NCBI RefSeq assembly: GCF_000423625.1
Contig: NZ_AUII01000009.1
Span: 109,168-173,167, forward strand
From: Pseudonocardia asaccharolytica DSM 44247 = NBRC 16224
GTDB taxonomy: Bacteria > Actinomycetota > Actinomycetes > Mycobacteriales > Pseudonocardiaceae
DNA length: 64,000 nucleotides
Direction: 5' to 3'
Below, piece after piece: positions 52,564-60,422 of this stretch. Position numbers and translations under genes: made by a program. How positions within the stretch are numbered: the first letter of the stretch is position 1; every line of letters begins with the position of its first letter. The notes beneath the pieces are model-generated. The model ran no database searches and was not told where the DNA came from. It worked only from the letters and a program-made list of their open reading frames with translations.

Positions 52564-52596
52564 TGCAGTCGAACTGCAAAATACAGTCCGACTGCA
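52564..52596. promoter_or_regulatory. two tandem TetR operators
   Basis: TGCAGTCGAACTGCA (52564-52578) and TACAGTCCGACTGCA (52582-52596) are related imperfect palindromes 18 bp apart, in the gap between the TetR gene and the VOC gene. Two sites spaced 18 bp apart suit two TetR dimers. Binding is inferred. Confidence 0.6.
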
Positions 52597-52608
52597 ATGG
52601 GGGTGGAG

Positions 52609-52800
52609 ATGAGCACCACAGCGGCTCCCGAGCTGGCCGGCGTCCATCACCTCAAGTTGCCGGTCCGCGACCTGGGCCGGTCGCGTGACTGGTACGCGAA
52701 CCGGCTCGGCTACGAGGTCGCGGCCGAGTTCGTGGAGGGCGGCCGGCTCATGGGCTGCCGAGGGCTTCACGACCGTGCACGACCCCCGGGAGAGCGCTGA
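52609..52800 (+). pseudogene. truncated VOC/glyoxalase-family gene
   Basis: Starts MSTTAAPELAGVHHLKLPVRDLGRSRDWYANRLGYEVAAEFVEGG, the N-terminal half of a VOC fold, with the metal-ligand His near the start (VHHLKLPVRDLGRS). After GGRLMG the frame turns to CRGLHDRARPPGER and stops, so the protein is only 63 residues against about 125. It is divergent from the TetR gene. The missing second half is not found downstream, where an intact palindrome copy begins at 52834. Confidence 0.65.
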
Positions 52801-52833
52801 GTGCCAGGAGCAAGAAACCCCAGCTCAACCCCG

Positions 52834-52879
52834 CCTGTGAGTGCGTAACAGTGTTAGAACACTGTTACGCACTCACAGG
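52834..52879. repeat. 46-bp palindrome, copy 2 (intact)
   Basis: The same 22-bp arms with central AG as at 27487, here extended by CCT/AGG. It lies between the truncated VOC gene and the small helical gene that ends at 52882 on the other strand, so it sits between convergent genes, as expected for a bidirectional terminator. Confidence 0.9.
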
Positions 52880-52881
52880 GA

Positions 52882-53151
52882 TTAGAGACGTGCGTCGATG
52901 TCCGCCACGGCGGCGGCCGCGGTGGTGAGCAGCTGCAGCCCTCGCTCCAGCTCGGTCTCGGCACGGATCAGACCCACGGGGACCAGCGGCTCCTGGTGCT
53001 GGCGCCCGAGCTCGGCCAGGTGGGCGGTCGCGTCCGCGAGCCGGACCATGGCCAGCTCGACATGCCGGTAGGCTGCCCGCGTCAGCTCGGCGACGTCGGC
53101 GAGCACGACCTTGACCTCGGCCAACGAGGACGAGTCGAACGACGCGCTCAC
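52882..53151 (-). CDS. small helical protein, possible ESX-like partner of the FtsK-type ATPase
   Basis: The 89-residue, all-helical protein (SLAEVKVVLADVAELTRAAYRHVELAMVRLADATAHLAELG) has no WXG motif. GTG 53151 overlaps the stop of the next gene (GTGA at 53148-53151). Small coiled-coil pairs like this often occur near FtsK-type motors in actinobacteria. Role inferred only from context. Confidence 0.55.
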   Translation of the reverse strand: MSASFDSSSLAEVKVVLADVAELTRAAYRHVELAMVRLADATAHLAELGRQHQEPLVPVGLIRAETELERGLQLLTTAAAAVADIDARL

Positions 53152-53408
53152 AGCCGGTTCGCGACGGCTTCGGACTCCTGGATCGCAGCCGACACCGCCT
53201 GCTGCACCTCCGAGATGCTGCGGACCGCCTCGGCGTAGGCGGCGTTGGCCTGGTCCACATCAGCCTGCCCGCTGCCCTCGGTGACCTGTTGCAGCGTGGC
53301 CTGAGCCTGCTCGATGCAGGACTGGGCCTGCTGCAGCGCACCCAGGCTCTCCGAGGCCTTGTCGTTGGCCAGCGCGATCCCAGCCCGGACCTCTTCGATG
53401 CTTGCCAT
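53148..53408 (-). CDS. small helical protein, second of the coiled-coil pair
   Basis: The 86-residue protein MASIEEVRAGIALANDKASESLGALQQAQSCIEQAQATLQQV... is helical, glutamine/alanine-rich and lacks WXG or a C-terminal secretion signal. It is immediately upstream of the 89-residue protein in a GTGA overlap. Possibly a heterodimer partner. It lies about 1.4 kb upstream of the FtsK-like gene with the TetR/VOC pair between them, so linkage is not certain. Confidence 0.55.
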   Translation of the reverse strand: MASIEEVRAGIALANDKASESLGALQQAQSCIEQAQATLQQVTEGSGQADVDQANAAYAEAVRSISEVQQAVSAAIQESEAVANRL

Positions 53409-53504
53409 GGCGGGTGTGCCTCCGCTTCCCTCGTCGCGACGTTGCCGGCGGGAATCTAGCGCCATGGCCGTTCCGTCCCCGCCGGGGTCACCTCCGGTTC
53501 GGCA

Positions 53505-54128
53505 TCAGACCATCGGCAGCAGCATGACGATCATCGCGCCGGTCATCGCCAGCTGGGCGAGAGCCGCGGGCTCCGGCGCATGCAGCCCCGCCCGCCGAGA
53601 CCGGCGGACGGCGACGCGGTTCGGTCCGGCGGCCTCGGCCATTGCCCCACGGCGGTGGCGACGGGCGGCCGCGCGGCGGGCGATGAGGACCCGGTCACCG
53701 CAGCGCAGCACGTACCAGCCGAAATAGCCGGTCAGCACGATCGCCACGACCGACACCAGCCCGAGCACGCCCGCCGCCACCGTGGGCCCCGCCTCGCCGC
53801 CGTGCTCGTGCACCCCGGCGAACAGCATGAACAGCATCGCCCCGCTGCCCACGACGTGGTGGCCCGCATCGCAGGTGCCGAACCCGCAGCGCAGCGCCAG
53901 CCCGGTGAACCAGACGGCGCTCAGCGCGAAGATCCCGGTCCAGACCGGTGCGGGTACCGGATCGCCCACCGGGGAGAACATGGCCGCCATCCCGAACCCC
54001 ATCACGGCGTGCGAAGCCTCGGCGGCGGTGTTCGATCCGACGCTCCGCCCGATCAGCCGTGCCACGTGGAACAGCCCGACGAGTAGGCACCCGAACGTGA
54101 GAACCGCATCGAGCCAAACCAGCTGCAC
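53505..54128 (-). CDS. DUF5134-family membrane protein
   Basis: The 207-residue protein has five or six transmembrane segments and conserved histidines (EASHAVMGFGMAAMF; GTCDAGHHVVGSGAMLFMLFAGVHEH), and a basic Arg-rich cytoplasmic loop near the C-terminus. DUF5134 is common in actinobacteria, with no known function; the His-containing helices could bind metal. It diverges from the hydrogenase operon. Confidence 0.75.
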   Translation of the reverse strand: MQLVWLDAVLTFGCLLVGLFHVARLIGRSVGSNTAAEASHAVMGFGMAAMFSPVGDPVPAPVWTGIFALSAVWFTGLALRCGFGTCDAGHHVVGSGAMLFMLFAGVHEHGGEAGPTVAAGVLGLVSVVAIVLTGYFGWYVLRCGDRVLIARRAAARRHRRGAMAEAAGPNRVAVRRSRRAGLHAPEPAALAQLAMTGAMIVMLLPMV

Positions 54129-54368
54129 CTGGTCCTCCCTCGCCCGTTCGGCGGAGCCGCGACACGCCCAAAGGGTAAGCGGACACGGCCGCTCGGCTCC
54201 ATACGGTGTGGGGGTAGGGCACCTCGGTCCCGGATGGTGGTGGCACGGCGGACCTACCCGCGGTCACCTAGCGGATGCGATCACTTACCCCATTCCCCTC
54301 GTCCCGTTACAACAGTGATCTCCAGTCACCGGTACGGCGCTGTCCGCAGCGCCGGGGGGAGCGACGAG
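54129..54368 (+). promoter_or_regulatory. promoter region of the hydrogenase operon
   Basis: A 240-bp intergenic region between the divergent DUF5134 gene and hhyS. It holds AC-rich tracts and a small hairpin (GGCGCTGTCCGCAGCGCC near 54340). A GGGGGGAG ribosome-binding site precedes ATG 54369. I did not find the TGCCGA-N3-TCGGCA motif or a known regulator site here. Confidence 0.4.
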
Positions 54369-55439
54369 ATGTCAGCATCGACAGCCCAGTCGGCCACCCA
54401 GGGCGAATCCGACGAGGGCGTTGTGCACGTCCTGTGGATCAATGCGGGGCTGAGCTGCGACGGCGACTCTGTCGCGCTCACCGCCGCCACTCAGCCGACC
54501 ATCGAGGAGATCGCCCTCGGTGCCCTCCCCGGGCTGCCCAAGATCGCGGTGCACTGGCCGCTCATCGACTTCGAATGCGGCCCCGATCAGGGCGCTGACA
54601 CGTTCATCGAATGGTTCTTCAAGGCCGACCGCGGCGAGCTCGAGCCGTTTGTGCTGGTCGTCGAGGGATCGATCCCGAACGAGTCGATCAAGGCCGAGGG
54701 TTACTGGTGCGGCTTCGGCAACAATCCCGACACCGGCCAACCGATGACCACCAGCGAATGGCTCGACCGGCTCGCGCCGAAGGCACTCGCCGTGCTGGCG
54801 GCCGGGACGTGCGCCACCTACGGCGGCATCCACGCGATGGCCGGCAACCCGACCGGCGCGATGGGCGTACCGGACTATCTCGGCTGGAGCTGGAAGTCGA
54901 AGGCCGGCATCCCGATCGTGTGCGTGCCCGGGTGCCCGACCCATCCCGACAACCTCTCCGAGACGATCCTCTATCTGCTCTACCAGGCCGCCGGGTCCGC
55001 CCCGATGATTCCGCTCGACGAGGCGTTGCGGCCGAAATGGCTGTTCGGCGCCACGGTGCACGAGGGCTGTGACCGCGGCGGTTACTACGAGCAGGGAGAG
55101 TTCGCCACCGACTACGGCCAGCCGCAATGCCTGGTCAAGCTGGGCTGCTGGGGACCGGTCGTCAAGTGCAACGTGCCCAAACGCGGGTGGCTCAACGGTG
55201 TCGGTGGCTGCCCGAATGTCGGCGGTATCTGTATCGGCTGCACGATGCCCGGATTCCCGGACAAGTTCATGCCGTTCATGGACGCCCCGCCGGGCAGCCT
55301 GGTCTCCGGCACGGCGAGCAAGGCCTACGGGGGGGTCATCCGCACCCTCCGCAAGATCACCGAACGCAAGCTCGACGCCGAGCCCAAGTGGCGCCACAAG
55401 GGCCGCGAGCTGACCACCGGCTACACGAAGGTCTGGTAA
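54369..55439 (+). CDS. hhyS: HhyS, small subunit of group 1h high-affinity [NiFe]-hydrogenase
   Basis: The small subunit carries the Fe-S relay. The proximal cluster site reads Cys30-Asp31-Gly32-Asp33 (GLSCDGD) in place of the usual CxxC, with Cys148 and Cys189 as the other ligands. The Asp-for-Cys exchange is the group 1h (actinobacterial-type, high-affinity) signature. The distal site is His231/Cys234/Cys254/Cys260 (TVHEGCDRGGYYEQGEF; CLVKLGC). The medial site is Cys267, Cys288 and Cys291. There is an extra Cys281. No Tat signal is visible, so the enzyme is cytoplasmic or membrane-associated by another route. It is 356 residues long. It follows a strong RBS, with hhyL starting 13 bp after its stop. 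Confidence 0.93.
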   Translation: MSASTAQSATQGESDEGVVHVLWINAGLSCDGDSVALTAATQPTIEEIALGALPGLPKIAVHWPLIDFECGPDQGADTFIEWFFKADRGELEPFVLVVEGSIPNESIKAEGYWCGFGNNPDTGQPMTTSEWLDRLAPKALAVLAAGTCATYGGIHAMAGNPTGAMGVPDYLGWSWKSKAGIPIVCVPGCPTHPDNLSETILYLLYQAAGSAPMIPLDEALRPKWLFGATVHEGCDRGGYYEQGEFATDYGQPQCLVKLGCWGPVVKCNVPKRGWLNGVGGCPNVGGICIGCTMPGFPDKFMPFMDAPPGSLVSGTASKAYGGVIRTLRKITERKLDAEPKWRHKGRELTTGYTKVW

Positions 55440-55452
55440 GGAGCCCCAGGCG

Positions 55453-57261
55453 ATGACCACCACGCAGCCTCGGCACGCCGCGCCCACCAAGGACGAGACC
55501 ACTCTCGTCGAGATGGCCTGGGACCCGATCACCCGGATCGTGGGCAGCCTCGGCATCTACGCAAAGATCGACTTCGCGGGCAAGCGGGTGGCGGAGTGCC
55601 ACTCGACCTCGTCGATCTTCCGTGGTTACTCGATCTTCATGAAGGGCAAGGACCCCCGCGACGCCCACTTCATCACCAGCCGCATCTGCGGCATCTGCGG
55701 CGACAACCACGCCACCTGCTCGGTCTACAACCAGAACATGGCCTACGGGGTACGCCCGCCGCATCTCGGAGAGTGGATCATCAACCTCGGCGAGGCCGCC
55801 GAGTACATGTTCGACCACAACATCTTCCAGGAGAACCTGGTCGGGGTGGACTACTGCGAGAAGATGATCTCGGAGACCAACCCCGGGGTGCTGGAGCTCG
55901 CCAACCGCACCGAGGCACCCCACGCGGCCGACCACGGCTATCGGACCATCGGCGACATCATGCGCGCGCTCAACCCGTTCACCGGGGAGTTCTACCGGGA
56001 GGCCCTACAGGTCAGTCGCACCACGCGCGAGATGTTCTGCCTGATGGAGGGCCGTCACGTGCACCCGTCGACACTCTATCCCGGCGGCGTCGGCACCCAC
56101 GCGACCCACCAGCTGTTCACCGACTACTACACGCGGCTGATGCGGTATGTGGAGTTCCTCAAGCGGGTCGTGCCGATGCACGACGACCTGTTCGACTTCA
56201 TGTACGAGGCGCTGCCCGGCTACGAGGAGGTCGGACGCCGCCGGGTGCTGCTGGGCTGCTGGGGCTCGCTCAACGACCCCGAGGCCTGCGACTTCACCTA
56301 CCGGAACATGACCGACTGGGGTCGGCGGATGTTCGTGACCCCGGGCATCGTCGTCGACGGCAAGCTGGTCACCACCGACCTCGTCGAGATCAACCTAGGC
56401 ATCCGGATCCTGCTCGGGCACTCCTTCTACCGCGACTGGACGGACCAGGAGACGTTCGTGACGCAGGATCCGCTGGGCAACCCGGTGGACAAGCGCCACC
56501 CGTGGAACCAGCACACGATCCCGGCGCCGCAGAAGCGCGACTTCGACGACAAGTACAGCTGGACGATGTCGCCGCGCTGGTTCGACGGCACCGACCACCT
56601 GCCGCTGGACACCGGCGGCGGTCCGCTGGCCCGGCTGTGGGTGACGGCGCTGGCCGGGCTGGTCGACTGCGGTCATGTGCGCTCGACCGGGCACAGCGTG
56701 CAGATCAACCTGCCGCGCACGGCGCTGCGGCCAGAGACCTCCTATGAGTGGAAGCCGCCCGTCGACAAGCAGGGCCGCCCGCTGTCCAACGCGATCGAAC
56801 GCAACCGGGCCCGAACCTACTTCCAGGCCTACTCCGCGGCCGCCGCGGTGCATTTCGTCGAGCAGGCGCTCGCCGAGGTGCGCGGTGGCAACAGCAAGAC
56901 CTGGGAGCGCTTCACCGTCCCGGACGAGGCGATCAGCTGCGGGTTCACCGAGGCGGTGCGCGGGCTGCTGTCCCACCACATGGTGATCCGCGGCGGCAAG
57001 ATCGCCAACTATCACCCGTATCCGCCGACCCCGTGGAACGGCAGCGTCCGGGACTCCTTCGGCACGCCCGGCCCGTACGAGGACGCCGTGCAGAACACGC
57101 CGATCTTCGAGGAGAATCCGCCCGGCGAGTTCAAAGGCATCGACATCATGCGCGCGGTCCGCAGCTTCGACCCGTGCCTGCCGTGCGGCGTGCACATGTA
57201 CCTCGGCAACGGCAAACCGCTGCACAAGATGCATTCGCCCGGCACGCTCAACCTCATCTGA
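55453..57261 (+). CDS. hhyL: HhyL, large subunit of group 1h [NiFe]-hydrogenase
   Basis: The large subunit holds the NiFe site that oxidises atmospheric H2 at low levels. Cys79 and Cys82 lie in SRICGICGDNHATCS and Cys575 and Cys578 in FDPCLPCGVHMYLG, the four Ni-Fe ligands. It is followed by His581 and a 21-residue extension (MYLGNGKPLHKMHSPGTLNLI) that must be cut off by the maturation protease encoded at 60419. At 602 residues it fits the family. The stop overlaps the start of the NifU-like gene (TGATG). Confidence 0.95.
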   Translation: MTTTQPRHAAPTKDETTLVEMAWDPITRIVGSLGIYAKIDFAGKRVAECHSTSSIFRGYSIFMKGKDPRDAHFITSRICGICGDNHATCSVYNQNMAYGVRPPHLGEWIINLGEAAEYMFDHNIFQENLVGVDYCEKMISETNPGVLELANRTEAPHAADHGYRTIGDIMRALNPFTGEFYREALQVSRTTREMFCLMEGRHVHPSTLYPGGVGTHATHQLFTDYYTRLMRYVEFLKRVVPMHDDLFDFMYEALPGYEEVGRRRVLLGCWGSLNDPEACDFTYRNMTDWGRRMFVTPGIVVDGKLVTTDLVEINLGIRILLGHSFYRDWTDQETFVTQDPLGNPVDKRHPWNQHTIPAPQKRDFDDKYSWTMSPRWFDGTDHLPLDTGGGPLARLWVTALAGLVDCGHVRSTGHSVQINLPRTALRPETSYEWKPPVDKQGRPLSNAIERNRARTYFQAYSAAAAVHFVEQALAEVRGGNSKTWERFTVPDEAISCGFTEAVRGLLSHHMVIRGGKIANYHPYPPTPWNGSVRDSFGTPGPYEDAVQNTPIFEENPPGEFKGIDIMRAVRSFDPCLPCGVHMYLGNGKPLHKMHSPGTLNLI

Positions 57262-57764
57262 TGGCCGATCAGCTGGATCCCCAGGAGGTCGCGCGGCGGG
57301 TCGAGACCGTGCTCGCCGGGATGGCCGAGCCGCGGACGGGCGAGGAGCTGGTTCGGCTGCTGATGCGGTTCTACGGCGCGGGGCTCGAGCAGATCGTCGC
57401 GATCGCGCGGGCTGCGGGCGGCGAGCCGATGGTGCATCGGCTCGCCGCCGACCCGCTGGTCGGTGGATTGCTCGCGCTGCACGACCTGCACCCGGTCGAG
57501 GTACGCACGCGCGTCGAGCACGCGATGACGGTCGCCAAACGCAAGCTCGGCTCGCACGCCTCCGACGCCGACCTGCTCGGCATCGATCCCGACGGCACGG
57601 TCCGGGTGGCGCTGTCGGCGGGCGGCTGCGGGGCGGAGACCGTACGGCAGATCGTGGAGGAGGAGATCGTTGCGGCAGCGCCCGACACGGTCGGCGTCGC
57701 CTTCGTCGAGGCCGACCGCGGCCCACCCCTGCTCCAGATCGGGGTGCGCCGTGGCCCCCTGTGA
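57261..57764 (+). CDS. NifU-domain-like protein of the hydrogenase operon
   Basis: The 167-residue protein has a helical N-terminal half and a NifU-like C-terminal half (GTVRVALSAGGCGAETVRQIVEEEIVAAAPD). The usual CxxC has only Cys123; the second position is Glu126. Such proteins are a regular part of group 1h clusters and are likely scaffolds or carriers for Fe-S cluster delivery, but the missing Cys argues for a modified role. The stop TGA lies inside the palindrome at 57758-57803. Confidence 0.75.
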   Translation: MADQLDPQEVARRVETVLAGMAEPRTGEELVRLLMRFYGAGLEQIVAIARAAGGEPMVHRLAADPLVGGLLALHDLHPVEVRTRVEHAMTVAKRKLGSHASDADLLGIDPDGTVRVALSAGGCGAETVRQIVEEEIVAAAPDTVGVAFVEADRGPPLLQIGVRRGPL

Positions 57765-57803
57765 GTGCGTAACAGTGTTAGAACACTGTTACGCACTCAC
57801 AGG
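57758..57803. repeat. 46-bp palindrome, copy 3 (intact), inside the hydrogenase operon
   Basis: Same arms with central AG as copies 1 and 2. It includes the TGA of the NifU-like gene and lies 21 bp before the GTG of the DUF5947 gene. It splits the structural block (hhyS, hhyL, NifU-like) from the accessory block. If it terminates or processes the RNA, it could lower accessory gene expression. Confidence 0.9.
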
Positions 57804-57824
57804 AGCGGCTGAGGAGCGCAAACG

Positions 57825-58439
57825 GTGACCGGGTTGCGGCGGTTCCTCGTCGAGGACCGCGAGCCGCCCCCTCCTGTCGAGCACTGCGACCTGTGCTCGA
57901 CCCCGATCCCGCCCGAGCACCCGCACCTGGTCCAGCTCGACGAACGCCGGATGCTGTGCGCCTGCGGGCCCTGTGGGTTCCTGTTCGACAATCCCGGCGC
58001 GGGCGCGGGCAACTACCGCCGCGTCCCCGATCGCTATCTCGCCGACCCTGCGTTCACCCTCTCGACCACCGACTGGGACGCGCTGCAGATCCCGGTCGGG
58101 TTGGCGTTCTTCCTGCACAACTCGGCGCGGGGCACCGTCGTCGCCTGCTATCCCGGCCCGGCCGGGGCCACCGAGAGCGAGCTGGGGCTGGCGGCCTGGG
58201 ACTCGGGGATCGGGGCGAGTGCGCTGGCCACCGAGCTCCGCCCGGACGTCGAGGCGCTGCTCGTGCGCCGTGATCCACCCGCGTGCCTGCTCGTCCCGAT
58301 CGATGCCTGCTACCGGCTCGTCGGGCTCGTCCGGACGCACTGGCGCGGCTTCGACGGCGGGGCCGAGGCCTGGCGGGCTATCGACGGCTGCTTCGACGAG
58401 CTGCGGGCGCGGGCCCAGACCTTGGAACGAGAGGCCTGA
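57825..58439 (+). CDS. DUF5947-family protein, hydrogenase accessory
   Basis: The 204-residue protein has two cysteine clusters near the N-terminus: Cys21-x2-Cys24 (EHCDLCSTPI) and Cys45, Cys47, Cys50 (LCACGPCGF). This pattern fits a zinc or rubredoxin-like metal site. DUF5947 proteins occur in group 1h hydrogenase clusters and their role is not known. It starts at GTG 57825 with GAGGAG upstream. The gene two bases downstream starts at 58441. Confidence 0.75.
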   Translation: MTGLRRFLVEDREPPPPVEHCDLCSTPIPPEHPHLVQLDERRMLCACGPCGFLFDNPGAGAGNYRRVPDRYLADPAFTLSTTDWDALQIPVGLAFFLHNSARGTVVACYPGPAGATESELGLAAWDSGIGASALATELRPDVEALLVRRDPPACLLVPIDACYRLVGLVRTHWRGFDGGAEAWRAIDGCFDELRARAQTLEREA

Positions 58440-58440
58440 C

Positions 58441-59067
58441 ATGCTCCGGTTCGCCTGCACCGGGTCACGTCCCGAGCCCTACGCCGCCGGGCCGAGCCTG
58501 CAACTGGACCTGCGGATCACCGAGCTCAGTGGCCGCAAGGTGCACACGGCCTCGTTGCGGGTACAGATCCGCATCGACCCACGCCGTCGCCGCTATACCG
58601 GCGCCGAGACGGACAAGCTCGGTGACCTGTTCGGCGCGGCGCACCGCTGGGGCGAGACGCTCAACCCGCTGCAGCTCGCGACCGTCGGGGTGATGCTGCC
58701 CTCGTTCACCGGGACGACCACGGTGCCGCTGAACGTCCCGCTGACCTACGATCTCGATATCGCCGCGAGCAAGTACTTTCACGCCCTCGCCGACGGTGAG
58801 ATCCCGCTGCTGCTGTTGTTCTCCGGGACGCTGTTCTACGCCGGGGACAACGGGGTCCAGGTCGGGCTCGTGCCCTGGCACGAGGAGGCCGAGCACCGGC
58901 TGCCCGTCGCGGTGTGGCGGGCCGCGATGGACGAGCACTTCCCCGGTTCCGGCTGGGTCCGGCTGCGCCGCGAGACCATCGACGCGCTGTCGGCCTACCG
59001 CTCGGCACAGGCCGTCCCGACCTGGGACGAGGCGATCGAGCGACTGCTCAAGGTGGCGCAACGATGA
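58441..59067 (+). CDS. DUF6084-family protein, hydrogenase accessory
   Basis: The 208-residue protein (MLRFACTGSRPEPYAAGPSLQLDLRITE...) is predicted to be all-beta in the N-terminal part, with LNPLQLATVGVMLPSFTGTTTVPLNVPLTYDLDIAASKYFHAL conserved. It is found only in group 1h-type hydrogenase clusters in actinobacteria, with no known function. The stop overlaps the start of the next gene (ATGA 59064-59067). Confidence 0.75.
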   Translation: MLRFACTGSRPEPYAAGPSLQLDLRITELSGRKVHTASLRVQIRIDPRRRRYTGAETDKLGDLFGAAHRWGETLNPLQLATVGVMLPSFTGTTTVPLNVPLTYDLDIAASKYFHALADGEIPLLLLFSGTLFYAGDNGVQVGLVPWHEEAEHRLPVAVWRAAMDEHFPGSGWVRLRRETIDALSAYRSAQAVPTWDEAIERLLKVAQR

Positions 59068-60422
59068 CGATCGACAACGCATTCACCGAGGTCGCCGCGG
59101 TCGCGGACGCCGTGCTGTTCGAGGGCTACCTGCTCTATCCCTACCGAGCCTCGGCGCAGAAGAACCGGATCCGCTGGCAGTGGGGCGTCCTGGCACCGCG
59201 GGGCTACGGAGAGCAGTCCGGCGAGGTCTGGTCGAGCCGGACCGAGTGCCTGCTCGAGCCGCGCGGCGACGACGCGCGGGTTCATCTGCGGGTGCGGTTC
59301 CTGCAGCTGCAACAGCGGACGGTGCTCGACGCGCTCGGCCGCGAGGTCGAGGAGCTGAAGCTCGCCGGTACCCGGCATCTGAGCTGGGAGGAGGGGCTGC
59401 CCCGGCACGTCGACGCGGTGCTGCCGGTGGCCGAGCTGCTGGCCGGCGCGACCGTGCCGATCCGCGTCCCGGGCTCGTGGACCGGCGAGGATCTCGCCCA
59501 CCCCGACGGCACTCCCGGCGGACGACTGCTCCGCACCTGCTGGCCGCTGGTCGGCACGGTCACGCTGCATGCCGAAGATCTCCCGGGCCCCTACGGTGTG
59601 TTGCGGCTGCGCGTCGAGGTGCACAACGACGCCGGATGCCCGTCCGGGTCGTCACGGGCGGAGGCCCTGCGGACCTCGTTGATCGGTACGCACAGCCTGC
59701 TCGCCGTCGAGCCCGGCTCGTTCCTGTCCCTCACCGATCCGCCGCAGTGGGCGGCGCCGTACGCCGCGGCGTGCGAGAGCCTCCACACCTGGCCCGTGCT
59801 GGCCGGCCCTGCGGAGCGGTCCGATCTGCTGCTGTCGGCCCCGATCATCCTCGCCGACCACCCGCAGCTCGCCCCGGAAAGCACCGTGGAGCTGTTCGAC
59901 GGCACCGAGAACGACGAGCTGCTCACGCTGCGGACGCTGGCGCTCACCGACGCCGAGAAGGCCGAGGCCAGGGCGACCGACCCGCGCGCCGCCGCGATCG
60001 TCGACGCCGTCGAGGCGCTGCCGCCGGAGATCCTGGAGCGGCTGCACGGCGCGATCCGGTCGATGGATCCCGTGTCCGCCGGATCCCGGTTCGGCGCGGA
60101 CAGCCCGATGGCGCTGCCCCGGACCGTGCCGTGGTGGGATCCCGGCGCCGACGCCTCGGTCGACCCGGAGACCGACACCGTGCTGGTCGGCGACGTTCCG
60201 GTGGCCAAGGGCAGCTCGGTGGTGTTGCGCCCGGGGCGCGGCTGCGACGCGCAGGACGCGTTCCTGGCCGGGATGCGCGCGACGGTCCAGGCCGTCGTGC
60301 ACGACGTCGACGGGACCGTGCACGTGGCCGTCTCGCTCGACGACGACCCGGCCGCCGATCTGCAGACCACCCACGGTCGGTTCCGCTATTTCCGGCCCGA
60401 GGAGCTGGAGGTGACCGGGTGA
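59064..60422 (+). CDS. hypothetical hydrogenase-associated protein (452 residues)
   Basis: No known domain. The N-terminal half is beta-rich (LFEGYLLYPYRASAQKNRIRWQWGVLAPRGY; SRTECLLEPRG), followed by RTCWPLVGTVTLHAEDLPGPYGVLRLRVEVHND and a helical middle (PEILERLHGAIRSMDPVSAGSRFGADSPM). It starts at ATG 59064 overlapping DUF6084 and its stop overlaps the protease start. Cysteines are few, so it is unlikely to be a redox carrier. Likely part of assembly or of a membrane tether, but this is a guess. Confidence 0.7.
   Translation: MTIDNAFTEVAAVADAVLFEGYLLYPYRASAQKNRIRWQWGVLAPRGYGEQSGEVWSSRTECLLEPRGDDARVHLRVRFLQLQQRTVLDALGREVEELKLAGTRHLSWEEGLPRHVDAVLPVAELLAGATVPIRVPGSWTGEDLAHPDGTPGGRLLRTCWPLVGTVTLHAEDLPGPYGVLRLRVEVHNDAGCPSGSSRAEALRTSLIGTHSLLAVEPGSFLSLTDPPQWAAPYAAACESLHTWPVLAGPAERSDLLLSAPIILADHPQLAPESTVELFDGTENDELLTLRTLALTDAEKAEARATDPRAAAIVDAVEALPPEILERLHGAIRSMDPVSAGSRFGADSPMALPRTVPWWDPGADASVDPETDTVLVGDVPVAKGSSVVLRPGRGCDAQDAFLAGMRATVQAVVHDVDGTVHVAVSLDDDPAADLQTTHGRFRYFRPEELEVTG

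Noticed and set aside
48654..53408. ESX/type VII secretion locus
   Set aside because: An FtsK-type ATPase and small helical proteins are present, but there are no WXG motifs, no EccB/C/D/E membrane parts and no mycosin.
54369..57261. Group 2a (Huc-type) hydrogenase
   Set aside because: The small subunit has CxGD at the proximal site, and the gene order with NifU-like, DUF5947 and DUF6084 fits group 1h better. I did not run a phylogeny.
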